From positions 1 through 64,000 of the forward strand of contig NZ_QLMK01000007.1 in assembly GCF_003259955.1 (NCBI RefSeq): DNA of 64,000 nt, given 5' to 3'. This DNA is from Falsochrobactrum ovis. Lineage in GTDB: Bacteria; Pseudomonadota; Alphaproteobacteria; Rhizobiales; Rhizobiaceae. Position numbers and translations under genes: made by a program. This document shows, piece after piece, positions 28,283 through 37,909 of the stretch; within the stretch, counting starts at the first letter, position 1, and each line of letters begins with the position of its first letter. The notes beneath the pieces are model-generated. The model worked only from the letters and a program-made list of their open reading frames with translations, was not told the origin of the DNA and ran no database searches.

Positions 28283-29512
28283 TTAATCCTCATCAACCAC
28301 ACGCAGACGCATCTGGCCCGTCGGGTTTTCAGCAGGTCTTGATTGCGCAGGAGCCGTTTCATTTGCGTTTTTTTCGACAAATTCCAGCGCTTCGATTTTC
28401 GCGCCGCGCTTGGTTATTTTTCCTGATGAAATAAGGATATCGTCAATATCCTTATTGGCCTGTGCAAAATGGGTCTGAAGTTTTCTCACGCGATCATCAA
28501 GCCGCCCCACATCTTCCATCAGGCGGATGACTTCGCCTTGAATAATATGTGCTTGTTCGCGCATACGAGCGTCTTTCAATATGGCCTGAATGACCTGTAT
28601 GGATAGCATCAGCAAGGAAGGCGAAACGATGACTACTCGGGCACGATGAGCGCGCTGAACAACAACCTCGAAATGCTCGTGTATATCTGCAAAAATTGAT
28701 TCTGAAGGAACAAACAGAAAGGCCGTATCCTGCGTTTCGCCTTGTATCAGATATTTATCGGAAATATCCTTGATGTGAATTTCCATATCGCGACGAAATT
28801 GTGCGGCAGCCGTTTTGCGTGCTTCCGGATGTTCCGTCTCGCGCATGGTATTCCATGCTTCGAGCGGAAATTTCGCATCGATCACCAGCGATGGTGAATT
28901 ATTGGGCATACGCACCAAGCAGTCGGGGCGGGTATTGTTGGAAAGTGTTGCCTGAAATTCATATGCACCTTGGGGCAAGCCATCAGAAATGATCGCTTCC
29001 ATGCGGGATTGTCCAAAGGCTCCGCGTGTCTGTTTATTGGCGAGGATGGCCTGAAGCTGTACGACCTGACCGGCAAGCGATTGGATATTGTTCTGGGCCG
29101 TATCGATAACAGCCAGTCTCTCCTGTAGCTTGGCGAGGTTTTCATGGGTTGAACGGGTTTGCTCAGACATAGTTTGGCCGATGCGATTGGTCATTCCATC
29201 CAATCGTTCGCGGATTGACTGATTAAGCTCTGCTTGCCGAGAGCCGAATAGCTCGGCCATTGTTTGCATTCTTCCTTGCATCTCAGACTGTGCTTTGAGA
29301 ATTTCGGCCATGCGATACTCGGCATCACGAGCCCGATCTTCAGCTTGAGCTTGAGCTACTGCACGTAGCCGCGCAGACCGGGCGGCAGATAAAAGAAAAA
29401 TGACGAGACACAGGACCACCGACACAATGCCTGCCAGCAAAATGTCTGTGAGCGTGAATGAAGATGCGCCGAGCTGTAATATAGGCACTTGAAAGGGATT
29501 TAGATTTTCCAT
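28283..29512 (-). CDS. rmuC: DNA recombination protein RmuC
   Basis: 409 residues. An N-terminal membrane segment (ILLAGIVSVVLCLVIFLLS, ~26-44) is followed by a long coiled coil (~50-180, with QAQAEDRARDAEYRMAEILK-type heptads) and the RmuC domain with PSLVIDAKFPLEAW, TAFLFVPSESIFADIHE and VVIVSPSLLMLSIQ. RmuC limits inversions between short inverted repeats in E. coli and its core resembles nucleases. It is divergent from def, and ends at a strong terminator. Confidence 0.94.
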   Translation of the reverse strand: MENLNPFQVPILQLGASSFTLTDILLAGIVSVVLCLVIFLLSAARSARLRAVAQAQAEDRARDAEYRMAEILKAQSEMQGRMQTMAELFGSRQAELNQSIRERLDGMTNRIGQTMSEQTRSTHENLAKLQERLAVIDTAQNNIQSLAGQVVQLQAILANKQTRGAFGQSRMEAIISDGLPQGAYEFQATLSNNTRPDCLVRMPNNSPSLVIDAKFPLEAWNTMRETEHPEARKTAAAQFRRDMEIHIKDISDKYLIQGETQDTAFLFVPSESIFADIHEHFEVVVQRAHRARVVIVSPSLLMLSIQVIQAILKDARMREQAHIIQGEVIRLMEDVGRLDDRVRKLQTHFAQANKDIDDILISSGKITKRGAKIEALEFVEKNANETAPAQSRPAENPTGQMRLRVVDED

Positions 29513-29611
29513 GCGCGCAGACTAGCTGATTCGCAAAGGAAAGAAGAGATCAAAACGAGAACATTTTTAATCTCCGTTGACGATTAATTCACAAGCGATT
29601 ACGTGAAGCGC

Positions 29612-30139
29612 ATGACAGTAAAACCGCTCATTATCCTTCCAGATCCCCTGTTGCGCCAACCTTCCAAAACGGTCGAGCGCTTTGATGATCAATTGCGCAA
29701 ATTCGTGCAGGATATGTTCGACACGATGTATGATGCGCCGGGCATTGGCTTGGCAGCGATACAGGTGGGCGAGCCTCTTCGCCTGTTGACCATTGATCTG
29801 GCCAAGGATGACGAGGAAAAAGACCCTCATGTCATCATTAATCCGCAGATTGTTGCAGTTTCGGATGAGCGCAACACTTACGAAGAGGGATGTCTTTCAA
29901 TCCCGGATTATTATGCGGAGGTTGAACGCCCGGCGAAGGTGAAGGTCGAATATTTTGATATTGACGGCAAGGCGCACACGATTGATGCAGATGGTTTGAT
30001 GGCCACATGTCTTCAGCATGAAATCGACCATCTCAACGGTGTTCTTTTCATTGATCACATCTCCAAGCTCAAGCGTGATATGGTGATCAGAAAATTCAGG
30101 AAGCTTGCTAATCAGCGCGCGCCAAAGAAGGTTTTGTGA
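29612..30139 (+). CDS. def: Peptide deformylase
   Basis: 175 residues. Removes the N-formyl group from nascent proteins using a metal ion. All three motifs are intact: GIGLAA (44-49), EGCLS (92-96, metal Cys) and HEIDH (136-140). A GTG three codons upstream is possible; ATG 29612 gives the usual [11 protein letters not shown] start. The stop codon overlaps the ATG of fmt by one base, and truA follows, so the three translation-related genes form one operon. Confidence 0.96.
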   Translation: MTVKPLIILPDPLLRQPSKTVERFDDQLRKFVQDMFDTMYDAPGIGLAAIQVGEPLRLLTIDLAKDDEEKDPHVIINPQIVAVSDERNTYEEGCLSIPDYYAEVERPAKVKVEYFDIDGKAHTIDADGLMATCLQHEIDHLNGVLFIDHISKLKRDMVIRKFRKLANQRAPKKVL

Positions 30140-31059
30140 TGCGAATCGTCTTTATGGGGACACCGGATTTTTCAGTTCCGATCCTCACAGCAATCATTGG
30201 GCATGGATATGAGGTTGCGGCTGTTTATACACAGCCGCCGCGTCCTGCTGGCCGGCGTGGGCTCGAACTCACCAAGTCACCAGTGCACGAAAAGGCTGAA
30301 GAATTTGGTATTCCTGTGTTCACTCCCACCAGTTTGAAGGGAGAGGAAGAGCAGGCGGCTTTTGCCAGCTTAGAAGCGGATATCGCAATCGTTGTTGCCT
30401 ATGGCTTACTGTTGCCAAAAGCCATTCTCGATGCTCCGCGTCTGGGTTGCTATAATGGTCACGCATCGCTTTTGCCGCGCTGGCGCGGTGCGGCGCCAAT
30501 TCAGCGGGCGATTATGGCTGGTGATTCTGAAACCGGCATCATGATTATGAAAATGGATGAGGGGTTGGATACCGGTCCTGTAGCCATGGCTGAAAAGATA
30601 GCAATCACTGCCGATATGACGGCAGGGGAGTTGCATGACCGGCTGAGCATGGCGGGTGCTGATCTGATGGTTCGGGCGCTGGGTGCGCTTGAGCGCGAAA
30701 GCCTGACATTACAGCCGCAGGCGCAGGATGGGGTGACCTATGCTGCCAAGATTGATAAAGCAGAAGCGCGTATTGATTGGTCGAAATCTGCAAGCCAGGT
30801 GCATAATCAGATCCGGGGTCTTTCTCCGTTCCCGGGTGCATGGTGCGAGATGGAAATTAATGGCGCTGTCGAGCGTGTAAAGTTGCAGCGTTCAACATTG
30901 GGGCAGAGCTCAGGCGCACGGGGCGCGGTGCTTGATGATGCTTTGACCATTGCTTGCGGCGAAGGCTCTGTACGATTGCTGACATTACAGCGCTCGGGCG
31001 GCAGACCGTTGCCCGCCACAGATTTCCTGCGCGGAGCGCAGGTGACGAAGGTGTTTTAA
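30139..31059 (+). CDS. fmt: Methionyl-tRNA formyltransferase
   Basis: 306 residues. Formylates the initiator Met-tRNA with 10-formyl-THF; its action precedes that of Def. N-terminal [14 protein letters not shown], the catalytic N106/H108 in [16 protein letters not shown], the later Asp in [10 protein letters not shown], and a complete C-terminal OB-fold domain are seen. ATG 30139 overlaps the def stop codon (TGATG). The initiator tRNA it serves is the gene at 294-370. Confidence 0.97.
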   Translation: MRIVFMGTPDFSVPILTAIIGHGYEVAAVYTQPPRPAGRRGLELTKSPVHEKAEEFGIPVFTPTSLKGEEEQAAFASLEADIAIVVAYGLLLPKAILDAPRLGCYNGHASLLPRWRGAAPIQRAIMAGDSETGIMIMKMDEGLDTGPVAMAEKIAITADMTAGELHDRLSMAGADLMVRALGALERESLTLQPQAQDGVTYAAKIDKAEARIDWSKSASQVHNQIRGLSPFPGAWCEMEINGAVERVKLQRSTLGQSSGARGAVLDDALTIACGEGSVRLLTLQRSGGRPLPATDFLRGAQVTKVF

Positions 31060-31062
31060 CGC

Positions 31063-31818
31063 GTGCCTCGCTATAAGCTTACAGTTGAATATGATGGCAC
31101 GCCCTATGCGGGATGGCAGAGGCAAATCAATGGGCCTAGCGTGCAAGGGGCCATTGAGCAGGCTTTTAAGAAATTTTGCGGCGAGGAATTGACGCTTGGA
31201 GCCGCAGGCCGGACCGATGCGGGTGTGCATGCTTTGGCACAGGTCGTGCATGTCGATCTTTCAAAAGATTGGGGTGCAGGCAAGATTCGTGATGCGGTTA
31301 ATGCGCATCTGATTATGGCCGATGAACGCATCAGCATATTGAATGTCGAGAAAACAACGGAGAGTTTCGACGCGCGTTTTTCTGCTGTTGCGCGACATTA
31401 TCTTTATCGAATCTACAATCGTCGTTCACCGCTTGCGATTAATTATCAGCGTGCCTGGTGGGTGCAAAAACCGCTGGATCACGAAGCCATGCACGAAGCG
31501 GCGCAGCGCTTGTTGGGTGAGCATGATTTTACAACCTTTCGAGCAACTCAATGCCAATCAAAAAGCCCGGTAAAAACGCTCGATCAACTCGATGTATCGC
31601 GCAATGGAGATTATGTGGAAATGCGTATTTCAGCGCGTTCCTTTTTGCATAATCAAGTTCGATCTTTTGCGGGAAGTTTGATGGAAGTTGGCAGCGGGCG
31701 CTGGTCGGCTGATGATCTTCAGGCAGCACTTGAGGCGCGTGATCGCAAAGCCTGTGGCCAAGTAGCGCCCCCTTACGGGCTTTATCTTGTGCGGGTAGAC
31801 TATCGTTTTCCCTTTTAA
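31063..31818 (+). CDS. truA: tRNA pseudouridine(38-40) synthase
   Basis: 251 residues. TruA isomerises uridines 38-40 in the anticodon arm of many tRNAs. The catalytic Asp52 is in GRTDAGVHA (49-57); [20 protein letters not shown] and [12 protein letters not shown] are further signatures. It starts with GTG, three bases after the fmt stop codon, as the last gene of def-fmt-truA. Confidence 0.96.
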   Translation: MPRYKLTVEYDGTPYAGWQRQINGPSVQGAIEQAFKKFCGEELTLGAAGRTDAGVHALAQVVHVDLSKDWGAGKIRDAVNAHLIMADERISILNVEKTTESFDARFSAVARHYLYRIYNRRSPLAINYQRAWWVQKPLDHEAMHEAAQRLLGEHDFTTFRATQCQSKSPVKTLDQLDVSRNGDYVEMRISARSFLHNQVRSFAGSLMEVGSGRWSADDLQAALEARDRKACGQVAPPYGLYLVRVDYRFPF

Positions 31819-31850
31819 AAACCGGCGGGTCATTACACATTTTCCGGCAA

Positions 31851-32456
31851 TCAGTAATTATGGGTGTCGATCCCGATACCGAAAATCTGCTGCAAAATAA
31901 GCGTGAAAAAGAGCGTGCCCATAAATACTGAAGTAAAAAACGGCGCGACATAGCTATGGGGTCTTTGCAGCACTGCGAAGGTCAGACGATAGCTGAAAAC
32001 GACTGTTATGCCGAACATCAGAAAGATAAAAATCATAGCAATTTCAAATTGGCTTGGAAAGAATAGCTGCAACAAAGTAATTGGGGCAAAAATCCATGCC
32101 AGTAGGGCGCTAGCCCAGTTTGTGGCGATGACATAAGCGGCATATCGTTTTGCAATTCCAATATATCGGGCAAGAAGTCCGATAATTATGAGCGGCACCA
32201 CCCAGGCGGCAATATCGACAAAAGCCGCCCGTGTGACGATTGCTAGCCGGGTAGTGGCGTCCTCGCGTCCGGCTGTTAATTCCGCAGCATAGGCAACCCA
32301 AGTTCCAAACAATGGCGGCAATGCGATTAATATCGCATTAAATGATTGCCAGAAATCATCGGCAGAAATATCCAGATAGTTAAGGCCATCCTTGTGGCCC
32401 AGCATCATCCTCCAAACACCGGTAAAATATCTGAAAACATCATCCAGACTGGGCAT
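31851..32456 (-). CDS. Conserved multi-pass membrane protein next to dapE
   Basis: 201 residues with five or six predicted membrane segments (for example ILIALPPLFGTWVAYAAEL, VPLIIIGLLARYI, WASALLAWIFAPITLLQLFF, IFIFLMFGITVVFSY, FFTSVFMGTLFFTLILQQIF). The soluble N terminus is MPSLDDVFRYFTGVWRMMLG. I do not recognise a characterised family. It begins 6 bases after the dapE stop codon on the same strand and so belongs to the dapE transcript; it ends convergent with truA. Confidence 0.82.
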   Translation of the reverse strand: MPSLDDVFRYFTGVWRMMLGHKDGLNYLDISADDFWQSFNAILIALPPLFGTWVAYAAELTAGREDATTRLAIVTRAAFVDIAAWVVPLIIIGLLARYIGIAKRYAAYVIATNWASALLAWIFAPITLLQLFFPSQFEIAMIFIFLMFGITVVFSYRLTFAVLQRPHSYVAPFFTSVFMGTLFFTLILQQIFGIGIDTHNY

Positions 32457-32462
32457 GATCGT

Positions 32463-33677
32463 TTAAGCTTGACCTTCTGTTTGCGTCGCATGGTCGAAAA
32501 AATCAGAGATGAAACGCTGATATATTTGCGTAAGCTCTTCAAGTTCCGCAAGTTCAACGCATTCATCGACCATATGCATGGTTTTTCCAACAAGCCCAAA
32601 TTCAACGACCGGACAATAGTCCTTGATATAGCGTGCATCGGAGGTGCCGCCCGATGTGGAAAGGTTGGGTTTGCGTCCTGTTACCGCTTCCACGGAAGCG
32701 CTCAGAGTGTTTATCAGTCTTTCATCGCACGTCAGGAAAACGTGACTTGGGCGTTCTCGCCAGACAAGATCATATTGAATAGGGTGCTGACGACCGGGCC
32801 GGAGCCGGGTGTTTTTTGAAGCTTCATCAAGGCGACGCAGTATTTCGGCTTGCAGGCTTTCAGCGGTCCAACTGTCATTAAAACGAATATTAAATGAAGC
32901 GGTTGCTTTAGCAGGAATCACATTGGTTGCTGTATTTCCAACATCAATTGATGTGACTTCAAGATTGCTTGCCTGAAAATTTTCGGTGCCTTCATCAAAA
33001 ACGGGATGGAGCAAAGCATCGACTAGCGTGGTGATGCCCCGGACAGGATTTTCTGCCAGATGCGGATAGGCTGCATGCCCTTGGACACCATGGACCGTAA
33101 TTGTGCCGGACAGCGAGCCACGACGACCGATCTTGATCATGTCGCCCAACCGATCAGGATTTGTGGGTTCTCCTACAATGGAAGCATCCCAACGCTCTCC
33201 GCGTTGTTTTGCCCATTCTAACAGTTTTACAGTCCCGTTAATTGCTGGGCCTTCCTCATCACCGGTGATCAGAAATGAAATATTGCCGTTGAGAGAGCCA
33301 TGCTTTTCCAGAACTCGGGCGACCGCTGCGATAAAACAGGCGATACCGCCCTTCATATCGACTGCGCCCCGGCCATACATGATCCCGTCATGAATGGTGG
33401 CCGAAAAAGGTGGGTGTTTCCAATCGCTTTCATTGCCCGGTGGTACAACATCCGTGTGCCCGGCAAACATGAGATGAGAACCTTCGCCTGATTTTCGAGC
33501 ATAGAGGTTCTCAATGTCGGGAGTGCCTTCTTCCTGAAAAACGGGACGCTCGACAGAAAATCCCATCAGTTCCAGCATGGCTTGCAGGGCTGAAAGGGCG
33601 CCGCCTTCTGCTGGCGTGACAGACGGGCAGCGAATGAGAGTAGCTAGATTTTCAACGGGATCGGTAGGAAGGCGCAT
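32463..33677 (-). CDS. dapE: Succinyl-diaminopimelate desuccinylase
   Basis: 404 residues. A di-zinc M20-family hydrolase releasing L,L-DAP in the succinylase branch of lysine synthesis. Metal and catalytic residues are in [10 protein letters not shown] (His74, Asp76), RGAVDMKGG (Asp107) and [11 protein letters not shown] (Glu141/142); the C-terminal His is in KTMHMVDE. I chose ATG 33677 ([12 protein letters not shown]); a GTG three codons upstream is the alternative. dapD of the same branch lies 1.5 kb away. Confidence 0.95.
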   Translation of the reverse strand: MRLPTDPVENLATLIRCPSVTPAEGGALSALQAMLELMGFSVERPVFQEEGTPDIENLYARKSGEGSHLMFAGHTDVVPPGNESDWKHPPFSATIHDGIMYGRGAVDMKGGIACFIAAVARVLEKHGSLNGNISFLITGDEEGPAINGTVKLLEWAKQRGERWDASIVGEPTNPDRLGDMIKIGRRGSLSGTITVHGVQGHAAYPHLAENPVRGITTLVDALLHPVFDEGTENFQASNLEVTSIDVGNTATNVIPAKATASFNIRFNDSWTAESLQAEILRRLDEASKNTRLRPGRQHPIQYDLVWRERPSHVFLTCDERLINTLSASVEAVTGRKPNLSTSGGTSDARYIKDYCPVVEFGLVGKTMHMVDECVELAELEELTQIYQRFISDFFDHATQTEGQA

Positions 33678-33891
33678 TTTCGTCACTTATTCTAAGAATC
33701 AGGCAGGTATCAGACTAAAGACTGTGCAGGCAGGAAGAAACAATAATCGTAAAACCGCCTTTGCCTAAGCTATTTTGGTCCGCATATTTAGTGGTTGGTT
33801 CGATTTCTCTTGACCGCATCCCCCCTGTCATCGTTAGTTTATAAGAAATTTATAGAGATCCAAAAGGGTCCGTGGGGTTTTTAAAAATGGG

Positions 33892-34482
33892 ATGGGCAAG
33901 ATGCGTCCTTTCATCTGTATTGCTGCCTTCTTGGCGGTCATATGTGCTTCAGGATCCTCCGTTGAGGCAGCTCAATGGAGTGAGGCCGGTGGACAGACCA
34001 GTATTCCTTATGGACATTTGGATTATTGCAAACGCAATCCGCGGGACTGCAAACCGCACAAGGCCGATAGGCCAATACAACTGACCAATGCGCGATTGGC
34101 TTTGCTTCATGATGTAACCAAATCGGTCAATCGGCGTATCAAAGCGGTGTCTGACCAGAAGAATTATGGCTTGCGCGATCATTGGGTCATTCCCGAAAAT
34201 GGTAAGGGCGATTGTGAAGATTATGTGCTCATGAAACGGAAGCTTCTTCTTGCCCGCGGTTTTTCTGCGTCACAACTTCTTATCACGCTGGTTCAGGGTC
34301 ATGAACCACATGTGGTTTTGACAGTTCGAACCAATCAGGGTGATCTCATTCTTGATAATATGAATGATGATGTGCGGCCGGTGGAAAAAACACGTTATCG
34401 CTATATCAAAATGCAGTCGCCTGCGCATTCTGGCCAATGGTTGGCAATCACTGGAAGAGCCATGTCGATTGCCCGAAATTGA
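33892..34482 (+). CDS. Transglutaminase-like cysteine peptidase (BTLCP family)
   Basis: 196 residues. A signal peptide (ICIAAFLAVICASGSSVEA) precedes a domain with the bacterial transglutaminase-like cysteine peptidase triad: Cys108 in GKGDCEDYV, His140 in HEPHVVLTV and Asp155 in LILDNMND. Relatives such as LapG cleave adhesins under cyclic-di-GMP control, but small rhizobial members stand alone and no lapD or adhesin gene is near. ATG 33901 is an equally possible start. Confidence 0.87.
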   Translation: MGKMRPFICIAAFLAVICASGSSVEAAQWSEAGGQTSIPYGHLDYCKRNPRDCKPHKADRPIQLTNARLALLHDVTKSVNRRIKAVSDQKNYGLRDHWVIPENGKGDCEDYVLMKRKLLLARGFSASQLLITLVQGHEPHVVLTVRTNQGDLILDNMNDDVRPVEKTRYRYIKMQSPAHSGQWLAITGRAMSIARN

Positions 34483-34842
34483 AGGCGACTAAAACCTAGG
34501 TTTGGGGTCGTCTGGGTCCTAATTCCTATTTAAGAAGATGATTTAATATGGGTGACACATTGTTCACTAATATAGAACAATAGCGGTGTTTTTTGAAATA
34601 AACCTTAATGGCGCTCTTTTGAGCAATTATAGGTCTTATGGATTAACTAATTGATACGAATATATTTTTAATCACAAATGCGTGAGGTCAAAAAAAGTTC
34701 ACACAATTTTGTGTGAACAATATAACATTTTTGTGAACTGGAAATAACATTCGCTGTCTCTTATCTACGGTTCATCACAACGCCCAAATATCAAAAATTG
34801 ATTGAAGGCTCTGGATTAGAACTTTATCCAAGGAGATAGATA
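34483..34842 (+). other. AT-rich regulatory interval before the small secreted protein
   Basis: A 360-base non-coding stretch with several GTTC/GAAC palindromes: TTGTTC-N9-GAACAA at 34560-34580, the near-perfect 22-bp palindrome at 34697-34718, and a third half-site TTGTGAAC at 34731-34738. It probably contains the promoter of the gene at 34843. No open frame of note. Confidence 0.6.
34697..34718. promoter_or_regulatory. 22-bp palindrome, candidate operator
   Basis: GTTCACACAA-TT-TTGTGTGAAC: a perfect 10-bp inverted repeat with a 2-bp centre, flanked 12 bases further by another TTGTGAAC half-site. It lies about 125 bases upstream of the small secreted protein gene. Symmetry and spacing suggest a dimeric regulator; I cannot name it. 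An RNA hairpin is the alternative reading, but there is no T-run. Confidence 0.5.
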
Positions 34843-35070
34843 ATGAATAAGTTTGTTCTTGCTGCTGCCGCTTTAGCTCTGAGTGCTGGCGCTGCATTCG
34901 CGGAAAACCCACATGTTGGCGAGCCTCATAATCTTTATGCAAATGATCGCACGCCGGTTGTTTCGCAGGGAGTTGATTATACCGCTCCTGCTTCCATCAA
35001 TCAGGCGCACCAGATTGACGGTTCCGCCAATCGTTTTGGTGATGCATCGCCTTCTAGCTATCGGAACTAA
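34843..35070 (+). CDS. Small secreted protein
   Basis: 75 residues with a textbook signal peptide (MNKFVLAAAALALSAGAAFA, cleavage before ENPH), leaving a mature peptide of about 55 residues rich in Asn, His, Ala and Ser and without Cys. I do not recognise a firm domain; small alphaproteobacterial proteins of this type are often called DUF680-like, which I cannot confirm. A strong ribosome-binding site (AAGGAGATAGATA-ATG), a long upstream regulatory region and a strong terminator indicate a well-expressed single gene. Confidence 0.85.
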   Translation: MNKFVLAAAALALSAGAAFAENPHVGEPHNLYANDRTPVVSQGVDYTAPASINQAHQIDGSANRFGDASPSSYRN

Positions 35071-35092
35071 TTCTGGTAAAGCCTATAAAAAT

Positions 35093-35124
35093 AAAGGCGA
35101 AGCTTGTGGGCTTCGCCTTTTTTT
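35093..35124 (+). terminator. Terminator of the small secreted protein gene
   Basis: AAAGGCGAAG/CTTCGCCTTT 10-bp stem with an 8-base loop and a seven-T tail, 22 bases after the stop codon. dapD converges from the other side. Confidence 0.9.
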
Positions 35125-35144
35125 ATTCTGCAAAAACCTAAATT

Positions 35145-35999
35145 TTAATCGCGGAGCAATTCGTTGATGGACGTTTTTGAACGGGTTTGTTCATCGACGC
35201 GTTTGACGATTACAGCGCAGTAAAGGCTTGGACCAGCTTCACCATTGGGAAGAGGCTTGCCGGGCATGGTGCCAGCGACCACGACTGAATAGGGTGGAAC
35301 TTCACCGTAGTAGATTTCACCCGTTGCGCGATCAACAATTTTGGTTGATTTGCCGATATAGACTCCCATTCCGAGTACCGCGCCTTCGCGTATGATACAG
35401 CCTTCCACCACTTCGGAACGAGCGCCGATAAAGCAATTGTCTTCAATAATGGTTGGTCCAGCCTGCATTGGCTCAAGAACGCCACCAATGCCCACGCCGC
35501 CGGAAAGGTGCACATTCTTGCCGATCTGTGCGCAGGATCCTACTGTTGCCCAAGTATCTACCATGGTTCCTTCGCCGACATAGGCACCAAGATTGACAAA
35601 AGAGGGCATGAGAATAGCGTTCGGTGCGATATAGGCTGAGTGTCGTACTACGCAATTGGGGACGGCGCGGAAGCCGGCCTGTTCAAATTCATTGGCGGTC
35701 CAACCATCAAATTTTGACGGCACCTTATCCCACCAGGATGACTCACCTGGGCCGCCCTTGATGATTTCCATCGGGTTGAGGCGGAACGAAAGAAGGACTG
35801 CTTTTTTGAGCCATTGGTTGACGTGCCAGTTGCCGTCTGCTTGCTTTTCTGCAACACGAGCTTCGCCGCGATCAAGCAGAAGCAAAGACTGCTCCACTGC
35901 GTCGCGAACTTCTCCATGGGTTGCGGTGTTTATGCCATCGCGCTCGTCAAAGGCCTTGTCGATGATCTTTTCAAGGGAAGTCAAATCTAGTTTGGACAT
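35145..35999 (-). CDS. dapD: 2,3,4,5-tetrahydropyridine-2,6-dicarboxylate N-succinyltransferase
   Basis: 284 residues. DapD transfers succinyl from succinyl-CoA in lysine/DAP synthesis and acts as a trimer. The middle shows left-handed beta-helix hexapeptide repeats ([46 protein letters not shown]), and the C terminus holds [16 protein letters not shown] 35999 follows GGAG at 8 bases. It is divergent from the LOG-family gene; dapE, the next enzyme but one in the branch, is nearby. Confidence 0.97.
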   Translation of the reverse strand: MSKLDLTSLEKIIDKAFDERDGINTATHGEVRDAVEQSLLLLDRGEARVAEKQADGNWHVNQWLKKAVLLSFRLNPMEIIKGGPGESSWWDKVPSKFDGWTANEFEQAGFRAVPNCVVRHSAYIAPNAILMPSFVNLGAYVGEGTMVDTWATVGSCAQIGKNVHLSGGVGIGGVLEPMQAGPTIIEDNCFIGARSEVVEGCIIREGAVLGMGVYIGKSTKIVDRATGEIYYGEVPPYSVVVAGTMPGKPLPNGEAGPSLYCAVIVKRVDEQTRSKTSINELLRD

Positions 36000-36199
36000 A
36001 AAACAAACTCCGTGGATGGCAGGTAATGGCCGCTGAATTATTGAGCGCGGTATTCTGTGGAGTGATTAGGCGAAGCCGTTGTCGACGTCAATGTTGATAC
36101 GAAGCGCAATGGTTGGGCAAAATTGCATCAAATTAAGATATGAGACGCATAGTCGTGCTAATGCGGATATGAAAAAGGATTAAAGGAGCCAAACAAAGC

Positions 36200-37039
36200 A
36201 TGAATCCACTAGATAAGTCCGGCTGGACGCCTTTCCCGCGTTCCGATGAAGCTATCAAACAAGCCAAAACGGTGCCTCAAACGCCTCAGACAGAGGCTGC
36301 TGCCTATCGTTTGGCTTTTATCGATGATGATTTCATGACGCGGGAGGATCTGAGAGCAGTTCGTTTGCAACTCGAACTGTTGAAGCCAGAACTCATCCTT
36401 GCTGATCGTGGTATTCGTTCGACAGTGGTCATGTTTGGTGGCGCGCGAATTCCAGAACCCGGTGGCGAGGCGTGGGCTGCAAAAAATGAATTGCAGAAAA
36501 AGAACCTTGAAGCCAATGCGCGTTATTATGAAGAAGCGCGTCGTTTTGCGCGGATCTGTTCAGAATATTCGGCAACGACCTATTACCGGGAGTTCGTCGT
36601 AGTCACTGGCGGTGGGCCGGGCGTAATGGAGGCTGGCAATCGAGGTGCAGTAGATGTCGGTGCGCCGACGATTGGTCTTAACATTGTTCTGCCGCATGAA
36701 CAGGCGCCCAATGAATATGTAACGCCTGAACTCTGCTTCAACTTCCATTATTTTGCGCTTCGCAAAATGCATTTTCTGATGCGCGCCAAGGCAATTTGTA
36801 TTTTCCCAGGCGGCTTTGGAACAATGGATGAGTTGTTTGAAGCTATGACGCTTATCCAGACCGACCGAATGGAACGGATGCCATTGATCTTGTTTGGCAA
36901 AGAATTCTGGAGCAAGGCAATCAATATCGAATATCTGGCCGAACAGGGCACGATTTCACCCTCGGATGTCGATTTGTTGACCTTCGTCGACACGGCGGAA
37001 GAAGCATGGGAAGAAATTAAGAGCTTCTATAAGCTCTAA
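36200..37039 (+). CDS. LOG family protein (TIGR00730)
   Basis: 279 residues, longer than minimal LOG proteins because of an N-terminal extension of about 70 residues. The catalytic/nucleotide motif PGGFGTMDE is at 203-211 and the GGGPGVMEAGNRGA loop precedes it; both are diagnostic of the LOG (Lonely Guy) family, whose members are cytokinin-riboside monophosphate phosphoribohydrolases or nucleotide 5'-monophosphate nucleosidases. Which nucleotide is cleaved here is unknown. AGGAG lies 14 bases before ATG. Confidence 0.9.
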   Translation: MNPLDKSGWTPFPRSDEAIKQAKTVPQTPQTEAAAYRLAFIDDDFMTREDLRAVRLQLELLKPELILADRGIRSTVVMFGGARIPEPGGEAWAAKNELQKKNLEANARYYEEARRFARICSEYSATTYYREFVVVTGGGPGVMEAGNRGAVDVGAPTIGLNIVLPHEQAPNEYVTPELCFNFHYFALRKMHFLMRAKAICIFPGGFGTMDELFEAMTLIQTDRMERMPLILFGKEFWSKAINIEYLAEQGTISPSDVDLLTFVDTAEEAWEEIKSFYKL

Positions 37040-37057
37040 TTGATCGCATTGGATGAT

Positions 37058-37085
37058 AATCAGCCGGTCCTGAGACTGGCTGATT
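37058..37085. terminator. Hairpin after the LOG-family gene
   Basis: AATCAGCCGGTC-CTGA-GACTGGCTGATT, a 12-bp stem with one G-T pair, in the gap between two converging genes. No T-run on either strand, so a weak candidate. Confidence 0.4.
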
Positions 37086-37102
37086 GTTCACGCGTTCTGC
37101 TT

Positions 37103-37825
37103 TCAAACGGTTTTGAGCGGGGCCCCGGGCGCAATCAAACTTTCCAAAAACTGGGTCAGATTGTCTGTGACAAAATCCACCTGATCCGTAAATTCAGGGT
37201 CACTTTCCCAAATTTCTGAAAAAGTAGGCTCAAAATTATTTGGCACAACTAAAACCGTTTTCATGCCGAGATTTTTGGGCACGACGAGGTTGCGCGCCAG
37301 GTCTTCAAACATCACCGCTTTTGTCGGATCTATGTTAAACGCGCCGAGGAAGCGGTCATAGGTGACGGGTTCCGGTTTTGGGGTCAGCCCCGCTGCCACA
37401 ATGTCGAAAATATCATCGAAATCGTCCAAAATACCCAGTTGGCGCGCAGCTTTTTCAGCATGGCCCCGATCGCCATTGGTAAAGATATAACGTCGCCCTG
37501 GTAGAGCGCGAATGGCCTCTCCCAAAGCCGGATCCGGCTTTAGCCAAGTATAATCAATATCATGGACTTTCTGCAGAAAATCATCCGGATCAATCTGATG
37601 GCACTCCATTAGCCCTTTCAGAGTTGTTCCATATTCCAGATAAAACTGCTTTTGCAGTTTTCTAGCTTCATCACGAGGCAGCTTGAGCAGGGTTTCGACA
37701 TAGTTGGTCATCCGAATGTCGATCTGAGAAAACAGGTCAGTATCGTGCGGATATAGGGTGTTATCGAGATCGAAAATCCAGTTGGTAACGTGTTCGAAAG
37801 CGTAGGGATCAGGTTTTTCAGTCAT
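37103..37825 (-). CDS. Pyrimidine 5'-nucleotidase (HAD superfamily)
   Basis: 240 residues of the HAD subfamily that includes yeast Sdt1. Motif I is WIFDLDNTLYPHD (Asp20 and Asp22), motif II is YIFTNGDRGHAEK, motif III is PKPEP and motif IV is VMFEDLARNL. The substrate is predicted, not shown: UMP/CMP-type nucleotides. It lies downstream of argB on the same strand, separated by a strong terminator, so it may have its own promoter or receive read-through. Confidence 0.85.
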   Translation of the reverse strand: MTEKPDPYAFEHVTNWIFDLDNTLYPHDTDLFSQIDIRMTNYVETLLKLPRDEARKLQKQFYLEYGTTLKGLMECHQIDPDDFLQKVHDIDYTWLKPDPALGEAIRALPGRRYIFTNGDRGHAEKAARQLGILDDFDDIFDIVAAGLTPKPEPVTYDRFLGAFNIDPTKAVMFEDLARNLVVPKNLGMKTVLVVPNNFEPTFSEIWESDPEFTDQVDFVTDNLTQFLESLIAPGAPLKTV

Positions 37826-37863
37826 GAGTTCTTATGCCATGAAGATTTGAGGAAGGCGAGGCA

Positions 37864-37888
37864 AGAAAAAGCCGCCCAAAAGGCGGCT
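37864..37888 (-). terminator. Terminator of argB
   Basis: On the minus strand AGCCGCC-TTTTG-GGCGGCT forms a 7-bp stem followed by a T-rich run (TTTTTC), about 20 bases beyond the argB stop codon. Confidence 0.85.
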
Positions 37889-37909
37889 ATCTCTGCACTA
37901 TAAAACGGA

